Shown piece after piece: positions 27,201 through 34,620 of a DNA stretch of 34,917 nucleotides. The notes beneath the pieces are model-generated. The model had not been told where the DNA came from. It searched no databases and saw only the letters and a list, made by a program, of their open reading frames with translations. A program made the position numbers and the translations under genes. Source of the DNA: Chrysochromulina parva (lineage: Eukaryota > Haptophyta > Prymnesiales > Chrysochromulinaceae); the NCBI GenBank assembly GCA_002887195.1, contig PJAB01000198.1, positions 1-34,917 on the forward strand. Direction: 5' to 3'. How positions within the stretch are numbered: position 1 is the stretch's first letter; each line of letters starts with the position of its first letter.

Positions 27201-30200
27201 TGCAGCAAACAGGAATGCCCTTCAGAAGACATTTCTGAAAAGTGGATAGACCCTCCAAGCAACATTGCCTCGAAGACGCAACTCGTTTGATAGGCGGCGG
27301 CGGCGGCGCTCTTATGTATCTCTGCAGTGCTGTGACGAAATGGTCACCGTCAGTTCGCTCCGCGTGCTCTTGCGCGAAGATGCGCTCCGGAACTCTGGCT
27401 GAGTGGAGACTATCTTCTTGGTATTTTGACAACCAGTCAGCGTCGATCGTCGGCATGGAACGTACCGAGTCGGGCTGTGTCTCGCCCCCGTCACCTTGCA
27501 CGCTCACGCGCCGGCGAGTTTCCAGCTGGTTTCCCTTCGATCGTCGCCAGCGTCGGCGCTTCAAATCTTCGACAAGAGCAGAGGTTGAAGTCATGTGGGC
27601 CTGCTCAGTCGCGGTTGCCACACTGTGGGGTCTCTCGACAATCCTGAAGGCTTGCTCGTTGACGTGGGCTGCCGCGGCGTCGACGCATCCCTGGATGTGG
27701 CTCGGCATGGAACACATCTCATAGGGGAGCGTCATCCAATCGGCGAGGCGCTCGCCAGAAAAGACATTGAGTCGCAGAAGGTCCGCGTCACGCTGTGCGC
27801 TCGAGTATCTCATGCAGCGCAGCAAGTCGTCCAAGTCGACGTCGCCCGTCTCGACGTTGGAAGACTGAGTGGTGAAAGTCGGGTCTTCGTTGATCCCGAT
27901 GGCGAATTCGGTCTGTGCGAGGCAACGATCGAGAAGGTTCCAGCGGATGAGCTCGACAATCTTGTATGCGTCCCAGTTGATCGTTGGCAAGTAGGACTCG
28001 CTGCCGTCGCAGCCTCCTCCCGGCAGGGCCTCGCCGTGACAGTGCTCGCCCGCAAAGTCGCCCACAAACATTTTGGGCGCATCGCCGTTGTCGCGCCACG
28101 AATAAGCGGGCTCGCTTCCGTTCATCATCGGCTGGGCCCAAGCGCGCATGAACTTGAGCATGCGGACGGGTTTGAACCCGCACGCCTGGGTGCACGGGAC
28201 GAGATCCGTCGCCATCGAGAAGACATTGTGCTCGTAGAGGTTCCAGAGCGTCTGGATCCCGCCCAGATCAGAGTAGCTGGTGCGATTGGGGTACATCGTC
28301 TGCAAGCGATCGGCCCAAGAGCAAAGCATCTGACCGTGCATGTCATGGATCTCGAACAAATCCAGTGTAGTGTCAAACAAATCCAAGGTACCAACCTCCC
28401 CTCCACCTCTTCTGGTATGCGGGCACCAGCTGTGACGCTGTTCCACGTACCGGGGCACGTTTTGTGCAATGAAGCTCCAGAGGCAGGCGCGCTTCTGAGC
28501 GCAGACTGGGATGGCGTTCTGGACGGCCTCAAAGTGGGGCGGGATGAAGCTCTCTCCTGCGAAGGCAACCGTCGGATTGCCGGTCGAGCCCGATGCACAG
28601 ACGTCAGGCGTCTCATCGAGCAGCTCCAAGAACCATTCGGCCCCCGAATAAGGGTCTGCATACAAGAGCGAGCGGGTGCTCTGCTTCGACGCATCGGGCG
28701 TCTGCCTGACGATGGCGTGGAGGCCACTCTCCGGCGCTACAATCTGCTGCGTCTTCAGCTCACTTCCCTTGGCGTACAACTTCTGCGACCTGCCCACATA
28801 GTATTCCTGTACGTCATCGAACGGCTTGTAGAGCTCAAGCTCCATCTCAGACTGTGGGTCAAACGGCTTGTTGCGGCCAGACCAGTGAAGCACGGTTGCC
28901 TGTCCAAGCACTTCCGACGCGTTCAGGTTGTTCAAGCTCAAGTCGGCCTTCGAGATGTACCCGAGGCCGTCCACGAAGGCCGGGTCGCCCACAACGTCGT
29001 TCCAGCACTTAATCTTGTCCGCAAATGCGAAGAACGGGATCCCGAGGCCAAAAGCGAGGGACGTCTCGGGGATAAGCTTGGCTTCATAGTTGGCGCGCAT
29101 GTAGCTATCGAAGACGTGCGTCATGTTCTGTTTTCTCCACTCGGTCAAGTTGACGCGCGACAAACCAAAGTTCCAGCGCGGCTGGTCGGCGGGGATGAGC
29201 TCTTTGCCGTTGAACTTCTTGCTCCAGCGCATTACCGTCTCCGCAAACTCGTCCTTCTGGCAAATGCGGTTTCCGCTCTCCGATGCCTTCTTCGTGCACC
29301 CACTATATCCGTGTGCCTTGTCCTTGCCCAGATACGTGGCCGGGTAGTCGAGCCAGCCCTTTCCATTGTAATACGGCTCGTTGCGCATGCAGTCCTCGGC
29401 CCACAGCCATCCGTTGCATGTCGCGGCGATGATGGGGCCATCGCCCATCGGTACCTCGAGCGTGGAAATGGACTTCTGAACGACGATGTCATCGTCACAT
29501 AAGAAGAGGGAATCGAGCTCTCTGAACGGCCCGAGGTACGGCAAGTAGAAGCGAATCAAGTTGAACGGGTCGTGGTGCATGTTGTCATAGTCCCACGGCT
29601 CTGGACGCAGCACGGTCTCTGGCTTATGATCCTGGTCCTGGTCAGCGCCCAGCGAGCCAAACTGTGGCCACTTCCAAACCGGAGTCACGCCATCCTCTTC
29701 GAGCAGTGCTGTTGCCTCGTCGATGCCCATCACGCTGATCGTCTGCTCCGGCGCTTGCGGCTGGAGCGCAGCGTTGAGCCGCTGGAGCAGAGACACGTTG
29801 CCTTTTGCTTCTCGCTGCATATCGCCGATGAGCCAGACGTCAATGTCGCTCTCTGGGCTGTTCATGAAGAGAGAGCCGATTGCAACCACGACAGCTTCGA
29901 AACGATCGGACATGATGACGACGGTCGTCCGCTGCTTGTTGGTCGGAGAGTTGAGGTCTGTCTTGTGTCCCGCGGTCGGCATGGCCAAGGTCGGCGCGTA
30001 GACCGCGGTCGGTGCGTGCAAGCCTGACTCGTTCCCTACGGTTGGCTTGGCCAAGGTCGGCGCGTAGGCCGTGGTTGAAGGTGCGTGAAAGCCCGACGCG
30101 TTCCCCACGGTTGGCTTGGCCAAGGTCGGCGCATGGACCGTGGTCGGAGCGTGCAAGTCTGACGCGTTCCCCACGGTTGGCTTGGAGCTCGGCGTCTGGA

Positions 30201-31584
30201 CCGTGGTCGGTGTCTCGGGATCACGCCGTAGGAGATCCATATTCATGAGTAGCTGCCTAGCGGCAGCGGGCGTGAGGCAGCCGCAAGACGATGCGCACAT
30301 GGAGAGCATGAAGACTGGAATGCGTTGGCACTCTCCCTTTTGGGCCCACGCGGCGCAAGGCATGTCCTTCGCGTCGGTGCATCCCTCTGTCTTCGGAGTG
30401 ATAGTGCTCGGCGCATCGACCGAGGTCGGCAAGTTGAGATCAGAAGGCTCTGCCTTGTCGCCTGAGGCTGGCTTGGTGGAGCTCGGCGCATGGACGGCGG
30501 TTGGTGAGTGCAAGTCCGACGCGTTCCCCACGGTTGGCTTGGCCATGGACGGCGCATAGACCGTGGTTGAAGGTGCGTGCAAGCCTGACGCGTTCCCCAC
30601 GGTTGGCTTGGCCAAGGTCGGCGCATGGACCGTGGTCGGTGCGTGCAAGTCTGACGCGTTCCCCACGGTTGGCTTGGAGCTCGGCGTCTGGACCACGGTC
30701 GGTGCGTGCAAGCCTGACGCGTTCCCCCCGGTTGGCTTGGCCGAGGACGGCGCGGCCGAGGACGGCGCATGGACCGTGGTCGGCGCGTGCAAGTCTGACG
30801 CGTTCCACACGGTTGGCTTGGTGACCATCTTCGCCGGTGCCAGCGTGGGTGCTTTCACGACCGTTGCCGTTTCCGGCGTGGGTGCTTTCACCACCGTTGC
30901 CAGTGCTGGTGTCGGTGCGGGGGCTATCGTGGTAGGTGCTTTGAGGTCCGTCTTGTCCTTCGACGTTGGTTTGGCCAAGACCGGCTTGGTCGCACTCGGT
31001 GCATGGGCCGTGGCTGCCGGTGTTTTAGAGACTGTCTTATGCCCCGAGGTTGGCCAAGCACCGACCCGAGGCTCATTGAATGAAGCGTCATTGTGCGACT
31101 CGCACTCTGCACACTTGCTGCACGGGATAAAGCTGCACTTGACCTCCAATGCCCCTGTGTGTTCCGCGCACCACGAGCTGCACCCGTCTTTCGACTCACC
31201 TGACGTCGGTCTGGTCGAGCTCAGGCTCGAGCTGGGAGCAGGAGCGGATACGCCGCACGACACAGGGCAATTTGAGTGCATGTAGACCGGAATGCGTTTG
31301 CACTCTCCTTGTTTGGCCCACATGGCGCATGGCACGTCCTTGTCATCGTGTCCGTACTCATCCTGCGAGGTCTTTTTGCGGAGGTCTATCGTGGTGTCGA
31401 AGATCACGGAGTCCGTCGTGGGCGTCACGGAGTATCCTGCTGCCGAGGAGACCATGCACGCCATGACGCAGGCCAAAGCGGACACATTAGCTCGCCCACG
31501 GGCAGTCTGGCGCGCTCGCGCTCGATACGGTCGATACGACGCGGTGGTCGTGACGGCGGTCGAGGACAGCGTTGCATTGGCCAT
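21247..31584 (-). CDS. Giant multidomain secretory protein: ShKT, GT8, three sulfotransferase-like domains, GH-A-like barrel
   Basis: A single 3445-codon exon from ATG 31584. Approximate residues follow. 33-52: hydrophobic segment after a basic head (signal peptide or anchor). 80-110: ShKT 1 (CAMWAKQGEC, CPVSCG). 200-540: Thr/Ala/Pro spacer of 22-residue repeats (KPTVGNASDLHAPTTVHAP) interrupted by ShKT 2 (about 400-438). 550-920: GT8-type glycosyltransferase (LFLCDDDIVV DXD site, WNFGLSRVNL, LHWSGRNKPF). 975-1330: sulfotransferase-like 1 (YSGAEWFLELLDETPDV, KIVELIRWNLLDRCL). 1432-1700: Cys/Gly/Lys repeats of about 36 residues. 1797-2070: sulfotransferase-like 2, degenerate. 2130-2450: sulfotransferase 3 with an intact HHVPKTGGTT loop and MRDILPHRVSF. 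2585-3170: GH-A-like barrel (VVRWSEFEPSPDKFNW). Then a jelly-roll-like module (FYVGYDSLDG, RWRELTFPID). 3283-3315: ShKT 3. It should act in the Golgi lumen or outside the cell on sulfated polysaccharide. Activity of each domain is unproven. Confidence 0.88.
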   Translation of the reverse strand: MANATLSSTAVTTTASYRPYRARARQTARGRANVSALACVMACMVSSAAGYSVTPTTDSVIFDTTIDLRKKTSQDEYGHDDKDVPCAMWAKQGECKRIPVYMHSNCPVSCGVSAPAPSSSLSSTRPTSGESKDGCSSWCAEHTGALEVKCSFIPCSKCAECESHNDASFNEPRVGAWPTSGHKTVSKTPAATAHAPSATKPVLAKPTSKDKTDLKAPTTIAPAPTPALATVVKAPTPETATVVKAPTLAPAKMVTKPTVWNASDLHAPTTVHAPSSAAPSSAKPTGGNASGLHAPTVVQTPSSKPTVGNASDLHAPTTVHAPTLAKPTVGNASGLHAPSTTVYAPSMAKPTVGNASDLHSPTAVHAPSSTKPASGDKAEPSDLNLPTSVDAPSTITPKTEGCTDAKDMPCAAWAQKGECQRIPVFMLSMCASSCGCLTPAAARQLLMNMDLLRRDPETPTTVQTPSSKPTVGNASDLHAPTTVHAPTLAKPTVGNASGFHAPSTTAYAPTLAKPTVGNESGLHAPTAVYAPTLAMPTAGHKTDLNSPTNKQRTTVVIMSDRFEAVVVAIGSLFMNSPESDIDVWLIGDMQREAKGNVSLLQRLNAALQPQAPEQTISVMGIDEATALLEEDGVTPVWKWPQFGSLGADQDQDHKPETVLRPEPWDYDNMHHDPFNLIRFYLPYLGPFRELDSLFLCDDDIVVQKSISTLEVPMGDGPIIAATCNGWLWAEDCMRNEPYYNGKGWLDYPATYLGKDKAHGYSGCTKKASESGNRICQKDEFAETVMRWSKKFNGKELIPADQPRWNFGLSRVNLTEWRKQNMTHVFDSYMRANYEAKLIPETSLAFGLGIPFFAFADKIKCWNDVVGDPAFVDGLGYISKADLSLNNLNASEVLGQATVLHWSGRNKPFDPQSEMELELYKPFDDVQEYYVGRSQKLYAKGSELKTQQIVAPESGLHAIVRQTPDASKQSTRSLLYADPYSGAEWFLELLDETPDVCASGSTGNPTVAFAGESFIPPHFEAVQNAIPVCAQKRACLWSFIAQNVPRYVEQRHSWCPHTRRGGGEVGTLDLFDTTLDLFEIHDMHGQMLCSWADRLQTMYPNRTSYSDLGGIQTLWNLYEHNVFSMATDLVPCTQACGFKPVRMLKFMRAWAQPMMNGSEPAYSWRDNGDAPKMFVGDFAGEHCHGEALPGGGCDGSESYLPTINWDAYKIVELIRWNLLDRCLAQTEFAIGINEDPTFTTQSSNVETGDVDLDDLLRCMRYSSAQRDADLLRLNVFSGERLADWMTLPYEMCSMPSHIQGCVDAAAAHVNEQAFRIVERPHSVATATEQAHMTSTSALVEDLKRRRWRRSKGNQLETRRRVSVQGDGGETQPDSVRSMPTIDADWLSKYQEDSLHSARVPERIFAQEHAERTDGDHFVTALQRYIRAPPPPPIKRVASSRQCCLEGLSTFQKCLLKGIPVCCKPWDQACLRMQAGGGIDPVTGKYVPGPNFDPKYDPTKVGPPPAGWRAPPAGKTYSYDDDDENGGGRKKCKKGQPCKAGEDGDTYSYGDEAGGGGGKKKCRDKKGKVIPCPAAGEGEEGDTYSYGDEAGGGGKKKCRDKKGKIIPCPAAGEGEEGDTYSYDENGGGKKKCKDKKGKIIPCPAAGAGEEGDTYTYDENGNRKKCIPKPGKPCPVGEGGAGEEGDVNGGRKKPVAGGGEGEEGDEDENGARRRSPPPSGSPGSEGSPDDGSRAPRAPSGAGYGFHGFTRRTIRRGTVLELAAADVEHGRTSRSSRWLGVANAEQLSAGLIHAGFATFIQPIYCFAWEVHADGNEIAKYLAKLPEQYIVPGSSASTAFNARVFKDEFDEEVDARTHALIAFGQVDDATWVHKVRAATSRPVVLLGLMRDVLAHRVQLFYSDDARRHMAERSSSTFVKAMLHSWMQSGEYPRDAQLEYMYGLNATLRELPIDDVWKARNASAVASGVDVDNIAPAASVYVGPVGDAQNVRRSLCVFAHSTSLPIPWLQYETAVDSASSTVPSKLLAHVDEDIAAAMLAMEPREFYYVARALDTFEAFAEEYGCLEEPTEAALLTPKYGAGPLTYRSSTIVKDSIGGATSVNTFSGDDISDTVENPTPTAVALPRKPFTGSSPSDYPLYYFHHVPKTGGTTLSDYLMQLPRQYKVPGSERSGAFNVSIFRRAEDEVAMRRNCLIAFSHMQVRSFMDVIRRSKLADRKIEVIFMMRDILPHRVSFFHEMIGPEAHGHDQADLDAGKTVARPYVDFATWAAKDIDPEMAQVAWLTNHSHETEDFAPVATAECIKDQNCRDPKMDSFQLRPLYKLNFAWANVPIQEVHEQLHAEHPLESCAPFAATDGQENEVLFRHCPNATADVGLALIGHLSLMRETLCLIDHMLGVPVPWNGVAHQGMNWRFKKLRPMDAESSFDSSSANELLSRESRELIFNSMTKSKLMEQAAIYHCGPPPPPPAVEPPSTIIPPWDGAAVWEYHTEYAVKRVAAETAKPTCGEKSSVTSAEAKAEVALLSTCDPESCLVMSTGCGSRPECQGCGSLCLGEHNNAEDSSVWSLDGLGTGLSVYGTDPIGTVKAAENRSMWRNVNLVVRWSEFEPSPDKFNWAAFDSLLLDITKRSVPFAVGITFLSGPNYYPQWLFESPFNVTKYAEVCGHRRYVVSDGRVDEATCNETAFAVPNFHDVTYLARYKRAHMALAAKLDDMRVINSQLRLLYLQASIGTGVQNTPVYFHPIRTEADYVWTDSQGRSTPVDASWNRCGSCEFDAFAPPRNSSLDQFWCPSGATVRGLIVSRRPAFEKYAQDVTACLFNDVYASHREDAGLRLMVTSDDVKTWVNLANGFNTAGQTAKRMEDAQMFTNEWIDTNAPGTWLMRNKEGEGAGLSGERTRVAHSILKTYRVTEDGPVRARADLDKYWCWTGEEGSRGQLGAEPVAPSCLMQNWHLYAVAMWALTTRIDYWNIPLTVAKQQLTGTGFDGVWRFLNRYSGVRWSWQSPGAWVGFRDGLDTLDNERFPEPEFGALPENWRTMSLRASQSPESKELLASRQRTICDSFATNGCRIEIDESTDAGKIALAHGNGTNDVNLDVWRSDYGMFMQRRDTTGSVGYWWQGPEDQMYGRYSRGFANPQSTVELVLDQGLWGGLPLTAPRVHLTLRLVFLDNAVGQFYVGYDSLDGPRGWVVDTKGTSRWRELTFPIDDGRFARGDGSGPNGADVWLRDMSQCVSWTAADCAQKPTLFDSLEVVEGSYDESLVDPVQLAVEDHHVLPATPAPSILATSAPCHWGHDSTDVPCAEWAKQGECKKLIEFMHAKCAASCGCPAPKFDRGSSLISTAPDHKMALEPSPEPSPEPVEDPTPESGSGDGWQEPFIDGLIPDAVRSTSTTTMTRTITALSVKPSSGDAAGLLAHARRPSRRKSTWLWKQSHALMPDGDDAPVAATELEARAGR
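26530..27020. repeat. Cys/Lys/Gly 36-residue repeats in the giant gene
   Basis: Four to five copies of a unit of about 108 bases. On the minus strand it codes GDTYSYGDEAGGGGKKKC followed by a charged DKKGKIIPCP and an acidic EGEE hinge. Each unit holds two Cys about 12 residues apart. Copies differ in Gly count and by Asp/Asn changes. The unit length is a multiple of three, so copy number can change without frame loss. Confidence 0.85.
29980..30835. repeat. Mucin-like 22-residue repeats in the giant gene, in two blocks
   Basis: Units of about 66 bases at about 29980-30235 and 30465-30835, either side of ShKT 2. They code KPTVGNASDLHAPTTVHAPTLA-like segments (22 residues). Each has an NAS N-glycosylation sequon and many Thr, Ala and Pro residues, as expected for an O-glycosylated rigid stalk. 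Adjacent copies are nearly identical at the DNA level, which suggests recent homogenisation. Confidence 0.85.
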
Positions 31585-31864
31585 TGCTTCCGAGCCCAGA
31601 AGGAATCGGCACGATCAGGCTGGCAGCGAGCGAGTGTGAGGCGCTCCGCCTGAAAAATGCGGGCCTTATTTGGGTCGTTTTCAGGTTGTCGTCCCGATAA
31701 GGAAAGACATCTGCATGCAGTAGAGACAAATTAGTGGCGCTGACGACTGACGACAAATCCCGTGCCTTACCATAGATTCCGAGTAGGCGTCCGAATATTA
31801 ACAGGCCAGATCACCATGGTTCACACATGGCCAGGAGAGACCCAAAACGCGACCCGAGAAGAGC
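31585..31864. promoter_or_regulatory. Divergent promoter region, giant gene / methyltransferase
   Basis: 280 bases separate the two ATGs of head-to-head genes. Both promoters must overlap or adjoin here. The middle (about 31660-31800) is AT-richer than the surroundings. No element can be assigned with confidence. Co-regulation of a glycan-modifying giant protein and a methyltransferase is a reasonable inference. Confidence 0.45.
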
Positions 31865-33552
31865 ATGGCGACAGAGGTACCTGTGTCGGCCCACGTGCTG
31901 TGGGCCGTGGTATCTGGCTGCGTCGGCTTTCTGCTTGGTCAGCACGTCATGCTATTCTCGCCTGAGGATGGGCATCGTCGTCTCGACCAAAAGCTGCCAT
32001 CCACATCAGAGTCGCTTGAAGTCCTGCAAGGCCGCCGCGCAATTGCCATCCTGAAACGTTGTCTGAATCTGCGGCCGACAATGTATCGGAACGTGGAGGC
32101 ATGGCTTGATGCACACAGGGCGGTTCCTTTTGATGCACCGTACTATGATAGAGGTCGAGCCTGGGTGCCGCCAAAGAACGTGACCATAAGAAACCATCCC
32201 GTGTTCATCGGGTCCGAGCAGCTGCAAGCTGCGTTTATTGCCATGCACAACTTCATGTGGGTTGGTGGCCTGCTGCCAATATCGCCATGGGGCCATCGCC
32301 GAGGGTCGTGGGAGCTCGACGAGAGCATCATTGGGCGTTGGGGCTTCACCCGCTACTTTGAGGACATGGCCAGGATCGTGCCGAGTGGTGCGAGGTGCTT
32401 GAGCTGGGACGAGAAGCACGCAAAGCTCGTACCCGCGTGTGACCCAGCCAAGATCTGGACGTTCTCGTACCACGGGACGAAGAACGCTAAAAAGTCCATC
32501 GTTCGGGTCAACGAGGCAAAGCGCATCTTGGGATCGGAGTGCGCTCCGCTCGCCACTCACGAGAGTGAAGCACATGCCGCCTTTGCAGCGCTCGAGCATT
32601 GCTGCCGGACGGCCTGGGGTGGCGCTGCGTTGGCCGCCGTATGCTGCGTTGGGGGGCTGGCCGCCGTGCAGCTGTGCAGCCCTGCTCACGTGCGTGTTCG
32701 GACTTGCGTGCAGTCTGGTGGCCATCTCGGAGCATCCTCGAGACTTGGCGAGATTTGGGGCGAGATTTCGAGACTTGGGGCCCTTCCTTTCATCCTTCGA
32801 CTTGGTCGTGTGCAATCAGGTGTGCAGACTGAGCACCTTCGCTGAGCTCATCCCCTCTGCGTGGCTGTGCTGCTTGGGCTCCGTCCTTCACCCTACTCCG
32901 CGTCCAACCTCTGCACCCGCCCTATCGACCCACCGCGTGCGATGTACAACCAATTGTCGACAGGTCTTTGAGCATGTGAAGGACCCGTTCGCAGCCGCGC
33001 GTGGCCTCTTCCAGCTGGTACGGCCGGGTGGTTTCGTCTGCTGGCCGGCCCCGTTCCTGAGTGCATGCTGATTGCCTCCCTCATCAGGTACGTCCGGGTG
33101 GTTTCGTCTTCTGGTCGGCCCCGTTCCTCGAGCGCTTCCACTTTTCGTACGAGGCGGGCGACTACTTCCGGTACACGTGCATGGGGGCGCAGGAAATCTT
33201 AACACAGGCCGGGTTCGAGATCGCCGATGTGAAAAAGGTGGGGGATTCGCATATGGCATCCGCCTATCTGCTGGGCTTGGGCGTAGGCGACATACACCAG
33301 GAGCACCTCCGCCATGCTCTAATTTCGAACTTCAGTGCGAAGCAGGACGACCACTCGGATAAGCAGTGGCTGTCCATCTCGTGCGTTCTCGTCGCGCGAA
33401 GGCCCGTTGATGGCATGGGCAATTGGAGCGACGTGCAGGACGACAATATCTTGCGGGCTGCGACAGCGAACGTGCAGCAGTTGCCGCGAGAGTGGAAGCC
33501 GCTCGTCAACCTGTCGAGTGCCAACCGCCGCGTTGGCACTGTTCTACGTTGA
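31865..33552 (+). CDS. Membrane-anchored class I SAM-dependent methyltransferase, four exons
   Basis: Likely exons are 31865-32564, 32773-32819, 32964-33017 and 33088-33552 (421 aa). The last two introns are firm. The first junction is my best fit (donor GAGA/GTGAAG, acceptor TCGAG/ACTTGG) and is uncertain. A membrane anchor lies at about residues 9-31 (HVLWAVVSGCVGFLLGQHVM). The core WGFTRYFEDMARIVPSGARC is followed across introns by SFDLVVCNQ/VFEHVKDPF and LFQL/VRPGGFVFWSAPFLERF. This is the motif II to III region of the Methyltransf_11 type. The classic GxGxG motif I is not obvious; GARCLSWDE may take its place. It probably methylates a small molecule or sugar in the endomembrane system. 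It is divergent from the giant glycan gene. Confidence 0.75.
33018..33087 (+). mobile_element. Minimal introner-like intron with 41-bp target duplication
   Basis: A 70-base intron (CAGCTG/GTACGG to CATCAG/GTACGT). Its first 41 bases (33018-33058) match the first 41 of the next exon (33088-33128) at 38 positions. Only 29 bases, ending TGATTGCCTCCCTCATCAG, are element. There is no decamer array. Retention would add a premature TGA. The exon copy keeps the family-like VFWSAPF, while the intron copy reads VCWPAPF, so decay is on the intron side. Confidence 0.85.
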
Positions 33553-33981
33553 GCGAGCACAGACACACCTGCGGCGTTCTGCCAGTGGGCCAGTGCCACC
33601 TGCGCGCACAGCCCGCGCAGCGACGAAGCCTAACACGTAACCGAGGATACTGACGGGCGGGGCCGGCGGTCGGTGCCGCGCCTCCCGGTGTGGGGACGCG
33701 GACCGGTCACGCCGCGGACACAATTTTTGCGCCACGTTTCAGAAGTGTTTTTCATGATCCAATTGATCCTTCTAGCCAAAAGTACTCGAAAGATTACATG
33801 TGGCACACTGGGCAGACAGACTACAGCTGATAGGTGATAGGTGATAGATGGGGAGGCACGAGCGCGTTGCGCGATTTGCGCCCGTTTCGAGCCGTGTCTA
33901 GGGTAAGCTTACATGATGCAAGGGCCATGCAACCCATGGCAGGATATGCGCTCTCTCTAATCATTTCGTTAATCATTCCGC
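33553..33981. other. Convergent intergenic region
   Basis: About 430 bases between the methyltransferase (+) and the gene at 33982 (-). It is AT-richer at 33720-33970, with a short GATAGGT repeat near 33830-33850. I see no gene or RNA in it. Confidence 0.45.
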
Positions 33982-34620
33982 CTATCCGCCTACCCGCTTC
34001 GTGAGCGCCGCCCGGAACGACGCGACGCGCTCCTTGGCCTCCTCCTCTGCCTTCTCGTTCTCGATCATCAGCTTGGCGACGGCCTTGCTACGCTGCTCCC
34101 AGTTCTCGATTGTGATGTCGTGCCCACCCTTGCGGTCAGTGAGCGGTGTTCGGAGAATGTCGTCTGATCCATTGACCCAGACAGCCGCCATCTCCTCGGG
34201 TCTGAGGTAGTCGTACTTGTTAAGCTCTGGTGGACCGGTACGAATCGCTTTCATTGAGTGCTGTAGCACGATGGCCGGGGCCCTGATGGTGTCCGGCAGA
34301 GGCGGACCCATGATTTTGGATTTTGACTCCGCGAAGGCTTCCTCATTGCGTGGAGTCACGCGGAATGACGACATGGATTCTGCTAGGAGCTTGGCAGCCT
34401 CCTCGCTGATTCCGTCATCACCTTTCAGAGCAGGAGCTCCTCCGACATCGGCGGAGATAGCCTCTTTTTCTTCCCTGCGCTCTTTCTCGCTCTTTTTCTT
34501 CCTTGCGCTATGCCCTTTCTTTTTGCCCGAGCCGCGCGACGAAGGCGAAGCATCCGACTTGTTGCTTCGGTTCGACGGTGCCGGACTGGACGGAGGATGG
34601 TCTGCGGCCGCTGGCGGCAT
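33982..34620 (-). CDS. Charged protein of unknown function
   Basis: 212 aa from ATG 34620, no intron. The N-terminal third is disordered and very basic (SSRGSGKKKGHSARKKKSEKE), with possible nuclear-localisation character. The rest looks conserved and helical: EEAAKLLAESMSSFRVTP, then PAIVLQHSMKAIRTGPPELN, YDYLRPEEMAAVWVNGSDD and a C-terminal coiled coil rich in Glu/Lys/Ala (AKLMIENEKAEEEAKERV). No enzyme motif, membrane segment or signal peptide is present. I do not recognise the family. The compact, well-ordered middle argues that it is a real gene. Confidence 0.65.
   Translation of the reverse strand: MPPAAADHPPSSPAPSNRSNKSDASPSSRGSGKKKGHSARKKKSEKERREEKEAISADVGGAPALKGDDGISEEAAKLLAESMSSFRVTPRNEEAFAESKSKIMGPPLPDTIRAPAIVLQHSMKAIRTGPPELNKYDYLRPEEMAAVWVNGSDDILRTPLTDRKGGHDITIENWEQRSKAVAKLMIENEKAEEEAKERVASFRAALTKRVGG

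Noticed and set aside
27595..29502. 635-codon open frame on the plus strand
   Set aside because: It lies fully antisense to the GT8 and sulfotransferase-like coding region, has no recognisable motif, and is the stop-poor shadow expected of GC-rich codons.
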